64,000 nt of DNA from Erythrobacteraceae bacterium. GTDB lineage: Bacteria > Pseudomonadota > Alphaproteobacteria > Sphingomonadales > Sphingomonadaceae. Positions 33,618-42,682 of this stretch are shown here, one piece after another. Under the pieces are notes generated by a model that had not been told where the DNA came from, made no database searches, and saw only the letters and a program-made list of their open reading frames with translations. The stretch lies in assembly GCA_027486035.1 (NCBI GenBank), contig JAIXPX010000037.1:1-64000 (forward strand), given 5' to 3'. A program made the position numbers and the translations under genes. Numbering within the stretch: position 1 is the stretch's first letter; every line of letters begins with the position of its first letter.

Positions 33618-34661
33618 CTATTCGCTGCCGACCGCTTCGGCAATGCTGGCAAAGCCGTCGCGGCGCATCAGCGTCTCGAGCCCGCGCACGATCCGGGCGC
33701 CAAGGCCGGGGCCTTCATAGACCATCGCCGAATAGAGCTGCACAAGGCTCGCGCCCGCGCGGATGCGCTCCCACGCGTGTTCGGCGGTGGCGATACCGCC
33801 CACGCCGACCAGCGGCACCGCGCCGCCCGTCGCCTTGCGGAAATCGCGCAGGCGCTGCGTGGCGAGGGTGCGCAAGGGCGCCCCCGAGAGGCCACCCGTC
33901 TCGCCGGCATGATGCGAGCGCAGTACGGGGCGGCTGATCGTCGTGTTCGAGACCACCAGGGCACCGAGCTGCTTGTCGAGGGCGATGCGCGCGATCGCGT
34001 CAATGTCTGCAGGTTCGAGATCGGGTGCGACCTTGAGGAACACCGGCGGCCCGGCGGCAGCGCCCATCGCCTCATCGCGGGCGGCGATCACGGCCTCGAT
34101 CAGCGCGGTCAGCGCGCCTTCGTCCTGCAGCGCGCGCAGTCCCGGAGTATTGGGCGAGGAGACATTGACGCACAGATAGCTCGCAACCGGTGCCATCGCC
34201 CGCGCCATCACGGCGTAATCGGCGATGCGGTCAGCGGAGTCCTTGTTGGCACCGATGTTCACGGCAACGATGCCGGCCCGCCCCCTGCGCGCCGCAAGCC
34301 GTGCCAGCGCCGCCTCGGCACCGCCATTGTTGAACCCCATGCGGTTGATGACTGCGGCATCTTCGACCAGCCTGAACAGGCGCGGCCTGGGGTTGCCCGC
34401 CTGCGGGAGCGGCGTGATCGAGCCGACCTCGGTGAACCCGAAGCCCAATCCGAGCAGTGCATCGGGCACTTCGGCATCCTTGTCGAATCCTGCCGCAACG
34501 CCGACCGGGTTGGGGAAGGTGAGCCCCGCGACCTCGATAGCGAGCGGTCCCGGCGCGGCGGGTGCCCGGCGCGGCATCGCCGCCAGCCCGCGGATCGCCA
34601 GACGATGGCCGGTTTCGGAATCGAGCGCGAAGAGCGCCGGCTTCAGGAGACGGAACAGCAT
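33618..34661 (-). CDS. pyrD: Dihydroorotate dehydrogenase (quinone)
   Basis: Membrane-associated class 2 DHODH (347 residues) of pyrimidine synthesis, passing electrons to quinone. The N-terminal helical extension and GVAAGFDKDAEVPDAL mark class 2. The FMN region includes VNVSSPNTPGLR, and the base residue is Ser in that loop as expected for class 2. The C terminus has LVGVGGIATAEHAWERI. It is the first gene of a pyrD-ggt-acyl-CoA synthetase series on the minus strand. Confidence 0.95.
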   Translation of the reverse strand: MLFRLLKPALFALDSETGHRLAIRGLAAMPRRAPAAPGPLAIEVAGLTFPNPVGVAAGFDKDAEVPDALLGLGFGFTEVGSITPLPQAGNPRPRLFRLVEDAAVINRMGFNNGGAEAALARLAARRGRAGIVAVNIGANKDSADRIADYAVMARAMAPVASYLCVNVSSPNTPGLRALQDEGALTALIEAVIAARDEAMGAAAGPPVFLKVAPDLEPADIDAIARIALDKQLGALVVSNTTISRPVLRSHHAGETGGLSGAPLRTLATQRLRDFRKATGGAVPLVGVGGIATAEHAWERIRAGASLVQLYSAMVYEGPGLGARIVRGLETLMRRDGFASIAEAVGSE

Positions 34662-34734
34662 GGCCGATGCGCCTAGGTCAGGTGGCCCTTCGTGTCGAGC
34701 CGCTCGCCCTGTGTGCGCAGGCCGCTCTTGTCGC

Positions 34735-34762
34735 TTGCATACAATCTTCTACCCCATTTAGA
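34735..34762 (+). promoter_or_regulatory. Promoter candidate for a small RNA
   Basis: TTGCAT (34735-34740) and TTTAGA (34757-34762) are 16 bases apart and resemble -35/-10 elements. They lie in a locally AT-rich stretch outside any gene and point toward the orphan terminator at 34828-34863. Confidence 0.35.
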
Positions 34763-34769
34763 GCGTATT

Positions 34770-34863
34770 TATCTGACTGCGACCCGAAGGGCTCGGAGCA
34801 GAAATGCAATGAGTTCGTCAACTTGCCATGGCGGCGCCCCCTTGCGGAGCGCCGCCATTTTTT
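34770..34863 (+). ncRNA. Candidate small RNA ending in an intrinsic terminator
   Basis: A stretch of about 95 bases between a promoter-like pair and a strong terminator. The flanking genes do not use the terminator: pyrD reads away and the AraC gene begins downstream. No convincing reading frame fills the interval; the best ATG gives only a two-codon peptide. The 5' end is an estimate. A leader with an attenuator for the AraC gene is the main alternative. Confidence 0.35.
34828..34863 (+). terminator. Strong intrinsic terminator with no obvious upstream gene
   Basis: ATGGCGGCGC (34828-34837) pairs perfectly with GCGCCGCCAT (34849-34858) and is followed by an unbroken T-run. It points rightward into the region before the AraC-type gene. 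Confidence 0.85.
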
Positions 34864-34984
34864 ATGTTCGCTGCGGGCACTCGACAAGGGTCGGCCGTTT
34901 GCCCAAAATGGCCTCAAGGCGCGCTTGCGCTCAGGGGTAGCACCGGCAAGAAATGGGGGCCTCCACGCGGTGGAGAAGGCTGGA

Positions 34985-35848
34985 GTGCAGTTCCGGACGC
35001 GACTTGTTCCGCCACCGGCCGACCTCGCCGGTCTGGTCAACACCTTCTATGTGATCGAGACGGGGCCGGGGCGGGTCGAGGAAACAATTCCGGCCTATTC
35101 GGCACAATTGATCCTGATGGTGCGCGGGCATATCGACTTCACCTTCGCGGACAGCCGGTCCGCCCGCAGCTCCACTGTCACGGTGAACGCCCCGCAGATG
35201 CGCAGCGCTTCCTGCAAGCTGGAAGGTCCGGTGCTGCAGATCGGGGCGTCGTTGACCCATGTTGCATGGCAGAAACTCGCCAATCTTCCGGCTGACACGC
35301 TGCATGACCAGCTGGTGCCCGCACACGCCATTCTGACAGCCCCGCAGATCGCCGCGCTCGAGGCCGCGGCGGCGGATTGCAAGGCGGGCAAAACAGCGCC
35401 CGAAGACCTGTGCCGGCATCTGGGCGAGGTGATTGCGGACGGGCCCTTCGTGCCGCGACCCGATCATGTTGCTGTGGTCGAGGCGATCCTGCGCTGGCTG
35501 GCGAGTGATTTCGAGCCACGGATCGAGGTGCTCTATGGCAGCGTCGCCCTATCTCCACGACAGGTCCAGAGAATCTGCCGCCGCTTTTTCGGAGTCGCTC
35601 CGGCCCAGGTCCTGAAGCGGTTCCGCGCCGTGCGCGCCACCATCCTGCTCGCCCGGCCCGACATCAGCGACGAGGTGCGAAGCCAGTTGCTGGCGACCTA
35701 TTTCGATCAGGCGCACCTGATCCGGGACATTCGCCGGTACACCGGGCGCACTCCGACCCAGTGGCGCAAGTCGTCGCTGGCGAGCGGGTTGCTCGATCCC
35801 GCAGCCCATGGGGAGGCCGGCGCCCTGCTGCGCAAACCGACCGGCTGA
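34985..35848 (+). CDS. AraC family transcriptional regulator
   Basis: A 287-residue DNA-binding regulator. The C-terminal third holds the two helix-turn-helix motifs of the AraC class (LSPRQVQRICRRFFGVAPAQ and later TYFDQAHLIRDIRRYTGRTP). The N-terminal part (LVPPPADLAGLVNTFYVIE) resembles the ligand-binding domain of the GlxA/DUF6597-type group. GGAGAAGG precedes the GTG at 34985; a GTG at 34970 is an alternative. No target gene is evident: the neighbours are pyrD (opposite strand) and the suf operon. Confidence 0.82.
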   Translation: MQFRTRLVPPPADLAGLVNTFYVIETGPGRVEETIPAYSAQLILMVRGHIDFTFADSRSARSSTVTVNAPQMRSASCKLEGPVLQIGASLTHVAWQKLANLPADTLHDQLVPAHAILTAPQIAALEAAAADCKAGKTAPEDLCRHLGEVIADGPFVPRPDHVAVVEAILRWLASDFEPRIEVLYGSVALSPRQVQRICRRFFGVAPAQVLKRFRAVRATILLARPDISDEVRSQLLATYFDQAHLIRDIRRYTGRTPTQWRKSSLASGLLDPAAHGEAGALLRKPTG

Positions 35849-35898
35849 CGTCCCCGCGCATTGGCGGTTGTAATGCGAGCAAAGTGCTCCTAATTGCC

Positions 35899-35923
35899 AA
35901 TTCGGACTGATTCCGTCTGAATT
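35899..35923. promoter_or_regulatory. Dyad upstream of the Rrf2 regulator, possible operator
   Basis: AATTCGGAC and GTCTGAATT form a near-perfect 9-bp inverted repeat (one mismatch) around a 7-base spacer, ending 15 bases before the Rrf2 start codon. Rrf2/IscR proteins bind AT-rich dyads of about this length and usually repress their own operon, so this is a plausible autoregulatory site. Confidence 0.45.
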
Positions 35924-35938
35924 GAGAACCGCTCGCAA

Positions 35939-36369
35939 ATGCGCCTGTCGAACCTTGCCGATTATGCCGTCATCACGATGTGCCAGGCTGCGCTTCATTG
36001 CGGCAACGGCCGGGTGAGCGCGGCGGAACTCGCCACCGAGACCGGCCTTCCCGTGCCGACGGTGCAGAAGCTCGTCTCCAAGCTGACGGCGGCGGGCCTG
36101 CTGCGCTCTGTGCGCGGCGCGCATGGTGGTTTGCAACTCGGCCGGCCGGCAGCGGCGATCACCGTGGCGGATATCGTCGAGGCGATCGAGGGGCGCATCG
36201 CGCTCACCGCCTGCGTCGATCACACCCCCTGCGATTTCGAGGCCGGGTGCAACATGAAGCCGCACTGGCCGATCATCAACAACGCGCTGCGCGGCGCGCT
36301 GGCGGGCATCACCCTTGCCCAGCTGCGCGGCCCTGTCGCGGCGACCATTCCCGCTGAGGACCAATTGGC

Positions 36370-36373
<4 letters not shown>
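35939..36373 (+). CDS. Rrf2-family iron-sulfur regulator of the suf operon
   Basis: A 144-residue winged-helix regulator of the Rrf2 family, of the IscR/SufR type. The N-terminal [15 protein letters not shown] and [20 protein letters not shown] segments form the DNA-binding domain. Three cysteines in [14 protein letters not shown] (Cys92, Cys98, Cys104) have the spacing and positions of the [2Fe-2S] ligands of E. coli IscR. It is the first gene of the suf operon and its stop overlaps the sufB start as ATGA. It probably senses cluster status and represses the operon through the dyad at 35899-35923. Confidence 0.92.
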
Positions 36374-37851
<1,478 letters not shown>

Positions 37852-37867
37852 ACCTCAACCGCTACCC

Positions 37868-37960
37868 TCGTCATGCTGAACTCGTTTCAGCATCCATCCT
37901 GCCTCCAGCGCGGACAGCGCGAGCGGAGAAATGGACCCTGAAACAAGTTCAGGGTGACGA
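37868..37960. repeat. Palindromic element after sufB
   Basis: Left arm TCGTCATGCTGAACTCGTTT (continuing to 37897) and right arm starting at 37931 (CTGAAACAAGTTCAGGGTGA inside) are imperfect inverted copies, about 30 bases each, separated by 33 bases. The sequence type, with GTCATGCTGAACT, is familiar from dispersed repeats in sphingomonads. Confidence 0.75.
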
Positions 37961-37990
37961 AGATCGTTCGCCTGAGGGGAGCGTGGTGTG

Positions 37991-38329
37991 ATGGTCGGAA
38001 CAGGCACCGCGATCATTATCGCTGTTGCGCTCTGGTTTGCGACAGGGTGGTATTTGAATGAGCGTTTAAAGCTTGTTCATGAAAAGCTTGATCGCGTTTT
38101 CGAAGCCTTCGATGGCCTCCGCGAATATCTCTATGAAATTGATCCTCAATTCGATGAGGAGAGAGAACTTCTGGACGGTCTTCACTCTGAAAAGCGTGAG
38201 AAAGCTTTCGATGGGATGCGTTTGATGGAGCTTGAGAAGGCCAAAAAGGAGGCAGGCCAGCGCACACTCAATTCGGGCTTCTTCGACGGCGGATTTCGCT
38301 CACCTAGGCAGGGGAAGTTTGAAGGATGA
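37991..38329 (+). CDS. Hypothetical membrane-anchored coiled protein inside suf operon
   Basis: A 112-residue protein with one N-terminal membrane helix (about 7-25) followed by a charged, helical, probably coiled-coil cytoplasmic part (NERLKLVHEKLDRVFEAFDG). GAGGGGAG precedes the ATG. Its DNA is visibly less GC-rich and uses A/T-ending codons, unlike the suf genes around it, which suggests later acquisition. It lies between a palindromic element and a DUF559-type gene whose start overlaps its stop as ATGA. No known family and no known role in iron-sulfur assembly. Confidence 0.7.
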   Translation: MVGTGTAIIIAVALWFATGWYLNERLKLVHEKLDRVFEAFDGLREYLYEIDPQFDEERELLDGLHSEKREKAFDGMRLMELEKAKKEAGQRTLNSGFFDGGFRSPRQGKFEG

Positions 38330-38895
38330 CCACTCGAAAAACCCTTGCCCTCAAACCCGAGGCTGCCACCACCGAAGCCCCCGCGCTCAAGAAGAAGGGC
38401 CGCGGGTGGGAGATTTCGGACAAGCGGCTCGATGCCTTGCACGAACAGGCGCGCGAGTTGCGTCGCCATTCGACCGAGGCGCACAAGGCGCTCGCCGCGA
38501 AGTTCGCCGCTGCCGACATGGGCCGCTACACCTTCAAGCGCCACGCCGTGGTCGGCTCGGCGATCGTCGATTTCAACTGTCACAACCTCGGCCTTGCGCT
38601 GGCGATTGACGAGGAGGGGCAGAACGACACCCTCGCCAAGCGCCGCGACAAGAGCCTTGAGAGCGTCGGCATCAAGGTGATGCGGATCGCCGCGAAGGAC
38701 ATCCTCACCGACATCGACGCCGTGCTCAAGCAGCTCACCCAGATGATGCGCGAGCGGATCGAGGAACGCAAAGCCGCCGCCCGCGCGCACAAGGCGGCGA
38801 ACCCCAGGCAGACCTATTCGCGCCCCAAGCCGCGCGGTGACGGGCCGCGCGATGGCGAACGCAAGCCCAGACCCCCTTCGTCTTCCCGGGCTTGA
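38326..38895 (+). CDS. DUF559-like (VSR-type fold) endonuclease domain protein
   Basis: A 189-residue protein. The central part, LRRHSTEAHKALAAKFAAAD through KRHAVVGSAIVDFNCHNLGL and ALAIDEEGQNDTLAKRRDKS, has the layout of the DUF559 family, small endonuclease-fold proteins (PD-(D/E)XK-like) found in many bacteria. The expected acidic pair (IVDF, DEE) is present. The C-terminal 40 residues are basic and disordered and run into a palindromic repeat, which supplies the stop codon. It is coupled to the membrane protein upstream and precedes sufC. Its role in the suf operon is unknown. Confidence 0.65.
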   Translation: MTTRKTLALKPEAATTEAPALKKKGRGWEISDKRLDALHEQARELRRHSTEAHKALAAKFAAADMGRYTFKRHAVVGSAIVDFNCHNLGLALAIDEEGQNDTLAKRRDKSLESVGIKVMRIAAKDILTDIDAVLKQLTQMMRERIEERKAAARAHKAANPRQTYSRPKPRGDGPRDGERKPRPPSSSRA

Positions 38896-38958
38896 CCCGG
38901 GACCCCGCTTTCTTCCCGCTCCACGGCAGCGGGACCCCGGATCAAATCCGGGGAGACG
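38879..38958. repeat. Palindromic element before sufC
   Basis: Imperfect inverted repeat with outer arms CGTCTTCCCGG and CCGGGGAGACG. It contains CCCGGGCTTGACCCGGG, itself a short palindrome that recurs exactly (inverted) at 53182-53209. The stop codon of the DUF559-like gene lies inside its left arm. Confidence 0.72.
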
Positions 38959-38975
38959 AGAAACGAGAGAACTGA

Positions 38976-39722
38976 ATGATGCTCGAAATCACCAACCTCC
39001 ACGCCTCGGTCGGCGACAAGCCGATCCTCAAGGGCCTGACCCTCTCGGTTCCGGCGGGCGAGGTGCACGCGATCATGGGCCCCAACGGCGCGGGCAAGTC
39101 GACGCTCACCAACGTGCTCGGCGGCAAGCCCGGTTACGAGGTGACGGCGGGCAGCGTGACCTTCCGGGGGCAGGACCTCCTGGCCCTCGAACCGCACGAG
39201 CGCGCGGCGGCGGGCCTGTTCCTCGGGTTCCAGTACCCCGTCGAGATCCCCGGCGTCTCCAACGTCCAGTTCCTGCGCGAGGCGCTGAATTCGCAGCGCA
39301 AGGCGCGTGGGGAAGAGCCGCTGTCGGGCGGCGAGTTCCTGAAGCTCGCCAAGGACAAGGCCGCGCTGCTCCGCATGGACATGGAAATGCTCAAGCGGCA
39401 GGTCAATGTCGGCTTCTCGGGCGGCGAGAAGAAGCGCGCCGAGATGGTGCAGATGGGCATTCTCGACCCGGCCTTCGCGGTGCTGGACGAGACAGATAGC
39501 GGCCTCGATATCGATGCGCTCAGGATCGTCGGCGCGGGGATCAACGCGATCATGCGCAGCCCCGACAAGGCGGTGCTGCTGATCACCCACTACCAGCGCC
39601 TGCTCGACGTGGTGAAGCCCGACAAGGTCAGCATCCTTGCTGGCGGCCGCATCGTCGAGACCGGCGGCCCGGAACTCGCCCTCCGGCTCGAGGCCGAGGG
39701 CTATGATGCGGTGATGGCGTGA
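38976..39722 (+). CDS. sufC: Fe-S cluster assembly ATPase SufC
   Basis: ABC-type ATPase of the SufBCD scaffold (248 residues). Walker A GPNGAGKSTLTNVLGG (about 35), the SufC-type signature FSGGEKKRAEMVQM, Walker B FAVLDETDSGLDIDA and the ITHYQRLL switch are all intact. ATP hydrolysis remodels the SufB-SufD interface. The start may be either of two consecutive ATG codons. The stop overlaps the sufD GTG. Confidence 0.96.
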   Translation: MMLEITNLHASVGDKPILKGLTLSVPAGEVHAIMGPNGAGKSTLTNVLGGKPGYEVTAGSVTFRGQDLLALEPHERAAAGLFLGFQYPVEIPGVSNVQFLREALNSQRKARGEEPLSGGEFLKLAKDKAALLRMDMEMLKRQVNVGFSGGEKKRAEMVQMGILDPAFAVLDETDSGLDIDALRIVGAGINAIMRSPDKAVLLITHYQRLLDVVKPDKVSILAGGRIVETGGPELALRLEAEGYDAVMA

Positions 39723-40489
39723 CGACAGCCACCCTCCCCACCCCAACCCTTCCGACAAGGCGCGACGAGGCGTGGCGCTATGCCGACATGGACGGCCTCG
39801 CGCGGCTTGGCGTCGACGCGCTTGACCAGTGGCAGGCGATTGATCTTGCCGCTGGCGAGAGCCTGACGCGCTGCCTCGTCGTCGGCAGCGATGCGCCCGA
39901 ACTGCACCGCATCCGCCTGACGCTGGGCGAAGGCGCCCGGGCGGAGCTGTTCGTCACCAACGCAGGCGGTGATTACACCCGCGTCGAAGTGGAAGTGCGG
40001 CTCGCCAAGGGCGCGCATTTCGAGTTCGGTGGGGTCACCATTGGCGGTGCGGGCGTCACCCGCGAATTCGTGACGCAGGTCGTCCATGCCGAGCCCGAGG
40101 CGACCTCCAACCAGACCATCCGCGCGGTCCATTGGGCCGGGGCGACGGGCAACTTCCTCGGCGAGATCAAGGTCGCGCGCCATGCGCAGAAGACCGACGC
40201 CGCGCAGGACTTCAAGGGCCTGCTGTTGGAGGCGGGCGCGAGCGCCAATGCCGTCCCGCAGCTCGAAATCTTCGCCGACGACGTCAAATGCGCCCACGGT
40301 GCCACGGTGGGCGCGCTCGATGAAGCGGCGCGCTTCTACATGATGGCGCGCGGGCTCGATCCGGCGACCGCCCAGCGGCTGCTGGTGCAGGCCTTCATCG
40401 GCGATGCCTTCGTGGCGCTGGAGGACGAGGCTGAGCGCGAAACCCTGCTCGATGCCGCGCTGGCGGCGCTGGAGGGGGCCAAGCTGTGA
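39719..40489 (+). CDS. sufD: Fe-S cluster assembly protein SufD
   Basis: SufB paralogue of the SufBCD scaffold (256 residues, shorter than the E. coli protein, as usual in alphaproteobacteria). It starts with GTG overlapping sufC and ends by overlapping the sufS GTG. The RRDEAWRYADMDGLAR opening, the beta-helix strands and the C-terminal signature KCAHGATVGALDEAARFYMM are typical. It probably serves as the iron entry side of the complex. Confidence 0.93.
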   Translation: MTTATLPTPTLPTRRDEAWRYADMDGLARLGVDALDQWQAIDLAAGESLTRCLVVGSDAPELHRIRLTLGEGARAELFVTNAGGDYTRVEVEVRLAKGAHFEFGGVTIGGAGVTREFVTQVVHAEPEATSNQTIRAVHWAGATGNFLGEIKVARHAQKTDAAQDFKGLLLEAGASANAVPQLEIFADDVKCAHGATVGALDEAARFYMMARGLDPATAQRLLVQAFIGDAFVALEDEAERETLLDAALAALEGAKL

Positions 40490-41748
40490 GCGACCTCAGG
40501 GTGCCCCTCCACCAGACTGCGTCTGGTCCCCCTCCCCGTTGCGGGGAGGATAAGCGCGCCGACTTCCCCGGCATGGTCACGGCTGACGGCAAGCCGTGGC
40601 ACTACCTCGACACCGCCGCCACCGCGCAGAAGCCCCGCGCCGTGATCGACGCCATGGCCCGCGCCATGGGCGCGGATTACGCGACCGTCCACCGCGGGGT
40701 CTATGCCCGCTCGGCGGAGATGACGCTCGCCTACGAGGCGGCGCGGCGCACCGTGGCGCGCTTCATCGGCGGGCATGAGGATGAACTGGTCTTCACCCGC
40801 GGCGCTACGGAAGCGATCAATCTCGTCGCGCAGACCTGGGGCCGGGCGAACCTCAAACCGGGGGACCGCATCCTGCTTTCGCAGGCCGAGCACCATTCGA
40901 ACATTGTGCCGTGGCAGATGGTCGCCGGGGAGGTCGGTGCCCAAATCGACGTCTGTCCGCTGACGCATGATCATCAGATCGACCTCGACGCTGCCGAGGC
41001 GATGCTGACGGAGCGTCACAAGCTGGTCGCGCTGGGCCATGTCTCGAACGTCACCGGCGCGCTGCTGGATGCGCCCCGCGCTGCCGCGCTCGCGCACCGC
41101 GTGGGCGCGAAGCTGCTGCTCGACGGGTGCCAGTCTGCGCCGCATATGGGCGTGGATGTGACGTCGCTCGATTGCGACTTCTACGTCTTCTCCGCGCACA
41201 AGCTCTACGGGCCGACCGGGATCGGGGCGCTATGGGCGCGGGCGGAGCTGCTCGCCGACATGCCCCCCTATCAGGGCGGCGGGGCGATGATCGACCGGGT
41301 GACCTTCGCGCACACCACCTATGCCAGCGGGCCGCAGCGCTTCGAGGCCGGCACCCCGGCGATCACCGAAGCGATCGCCTTCGCCGCAGCGGTGGACTAC
41401 GTTGCCGCCATCGGCCCCGAGCGTATCCACGCGCACGAGCAGGGCCTCGTCGCCCGCCTGCGCCGCGAACTCGGGGCGATGAACGACGTCACGCTGTTCG
41501 GCCCCGCCGACAGCGCGGGGATCGTCAGCTTCGCGCTCGACGACATCCATCCCCACGACCTCGGCACGATCCTCGACGAGAGCAATGTCGCGATCCGCGC
41601 CGGGCACCACTGCGCCCAGCCTTTGATGGACACCCTCGGCGTTCCCGCGACCGCCCGCGCCAGCTTCGGCCTCTATTCGACCGAGGCCGATATCGACGCA
41701 TTGCTCGCCGGGATCGCCCGCACCCGCCGCATTTTTGGAAAAGGATGA
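40486..41748 (+). CDS. sufS: Cysteine desulfurase SufS with an N-terminal repeat-encoded insert
   Basis: PLP-dependent cysteine desulfurase, 420 residues, supplying sulfur to the SufBCD scaffold. The PLP Lys is in VFSAHKLYGPTGIGAL, the persulfide Cys in IRAGHHCAQPLM, and the HHSN motif in QAEHHSNIVPW. The first 20 or so residues (RVPLHQTASGPPPRCGEDKR) are encoded by a palindromic repeat with two perfect hairpins; ordinary SufS sequence resumes at ADFPGM. The frame stays open, so the protein is probably functional with an added N-terminal tail. Confidence 0.94.
   Translation: MSDLRVPLHQTASGPPPRCGEDKRADFPGMVTADGKPWHYLDTAATAQKPRAVIDAMARAMGADYATVHRGVYARSAEMTLAYEAARRTVARFIGGHEDELVFTRGATEAINLVAQTWGRANLKPGDRILLSQAEHHSNIVPWQMVAGEVGAQIDVCPLTHDHQIDLDAAEAMLTERHKLVALGHVSNVTGALLDAPRAAALAHRVGAKLLLDGCQSAPHMGVDVTSLDCDFYVFSAHKLYGPTGIGALWARAELLADMPPYQGGGAMIDRVTFAHTTYASGPQRFEAGTPAITEAIAFAAAVDYVAAIGPERIHAHEQGLVARLRRELGAMNDVTLFGPADSAGIVSFALDDIHPHDLGTILDESNVAIRAGHHCAQPLMDTLGVPATARASFGLYSTEADIDALLAGIARTRRIFGKG
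40500..40553. repeat. Palindromic element inside the sufS coding sequence
   Basis: Two perfect hairpins, ACCAGAC-TGC-GTCTGGT (40511-40527) and CCTCCCCG with CGGGGAGG around a 3-base loop (40531-40549), lie near the sufS start. They remain in frame with sufS and add about 18-20 residues. Confidence 0.7.
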
Positions 41749-41753
41749 GAGCG

Positions 41754-42191
41754 ATGAACAGCTCAGCCGAAAAGCCCCCCCGCGCCCGCGTCGAAGACGC
41801 CATCGATACCGACACGCCCCGCACCCGCGACTATCTCGACGGTTTCCTCGCCGCCAAGCCTGCCGCCGATGCGGAAGGGGGTGAGGGCAGCGATTTGCAG
41901 GCCGACGTGATTGCAGCGCTGCGCGAGATCTTCGATCCGGAAATCCCGGTCAACATCTATGATCTTGGCCTGATCTATGGCGTCGAGGTGGACGAGAACC
42001 GCGACGCCACCGTCACCATGACGCTGACGACGCCGCATTGCCCCGTCGCCGAATCGATGCCGGGCGAGGTCGAACTGCGCGTGTCCAGCGTGCCGGGGAT
42101 CCGCGATGCCGAGGTGAACCTCGTCTGGGATCCGCCCTGGGGCCCGCACAAAATGAGCGACGAGGCGCGGCTTGAGTTGGGGATGCTGTGA
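41754..42191 (+). CDS. sufT: DUF59/MIP18-type iron-sulfur assembly protein (SufT-like)
   Basis: A 145-residue protein whose C-terminal 100 residues are a DUF59/MIP18 domain: ALREIFDPEIPVNIYDLGLI, the Cys in LTTPHCPVAESMP, and VWDPPWGPHKMSDEARLELG. SufT proteins help mature iron-sulfur proteins, and this location in the suf operon fits. The N-terminal 50 residues are charged and probably disordered. The start could instead be ATG at 41745, which overlaps the sufS stop as ATGA; AGGA before 41754 favours the one given. Confidence 0.9.
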   Translation: MNSSAEKPPRARVEDAIDTDTPRTRDYLDGFLAAKPAADAEGGEGSDLQADVIAALREIFDPEIPVNIYDLGLIYGVEVDENRDATVTMTLTTPHCPVAESMPGEVELRVSSVPGIRDAEVNLVWDPPWGPHKMSDEARLELGML

Positions 42192-42682
42192 CTCTGGCAC
42201 CCGCCTTGACGGTCACGCTGGCGGACTACCGCTATGCCCGCGATGCGGCTGACGTCGTGGCGCTGCTCGATGCCTATGCGCGCGATCCGATGGGCGGGGG
42301 CGAACCGTTGCGCGACGACGTGAAGGCACGGCTCGCAAGCGATCTGGCGGGCAACCCGCAGGCCTTCTCTTTGCTAGCCCGGCTGGACGACCGCGCTGTT
42401 GGCCTCGCCAATTGCTTCATGGGCTATTCGACCTTCGCCGCCGCGCCGCTGGTCAATATCCACGATCTCGCGGTGCTGCCGGAGACACGCGGCAAGGGTG
42501 TCGGCAAGGCGCTGCTCGCCGCCATCGAGGCCGAGGCCTTGAAGCGCGGGGCCTGCAAGATCACATTGGAAGTGCTGAGCGGCAATCCGGCGCGGCACCT
42601 TTATGCGCGCGAAGGTTTTGGCGACTACCAGCTCGATCCCGACACCGGGCACGCGCTGTTCTGGCAGAAGAGGCTCAAATGA
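42188..42682 (+). CDS. GNAT family N-acetyltransferase
   Basis: A 164-residue acetyltransferase-fold protein. The acetyl-CoA loop is VLPETRGKGVGKALLAAIEA, and the C-terminal part, LEVLSGNPARHLYAREGFGD, fits the GNAT fold. GTG overlaps the DUF59 gene stop and its own stop overlaps the IscA-type gene, so it is part of the suf operon. The substrate is unknown. Confidence 0.85.
   Translation: MTLAPALTVTLADYRYARDAADVVALLDAYARDPMGGGEPLRDDVKARLASDLAGNPQAFSLLARLDDRAVGLANCFMGYSTFAAAPLVNIHDLAVLPETRGKGVGKALLAAIEAEALKRGACKITLEVLSGNPARHLYAREGFGDYQLDPDTGHALFWQKRLK

Noticed and set aside
38326-38895. DUF559-like gene as a Vsr mismatch endonuclease
   Set aside because: No cytosine methyltransferase is nearby and the Vsr-specific motifs are absent.
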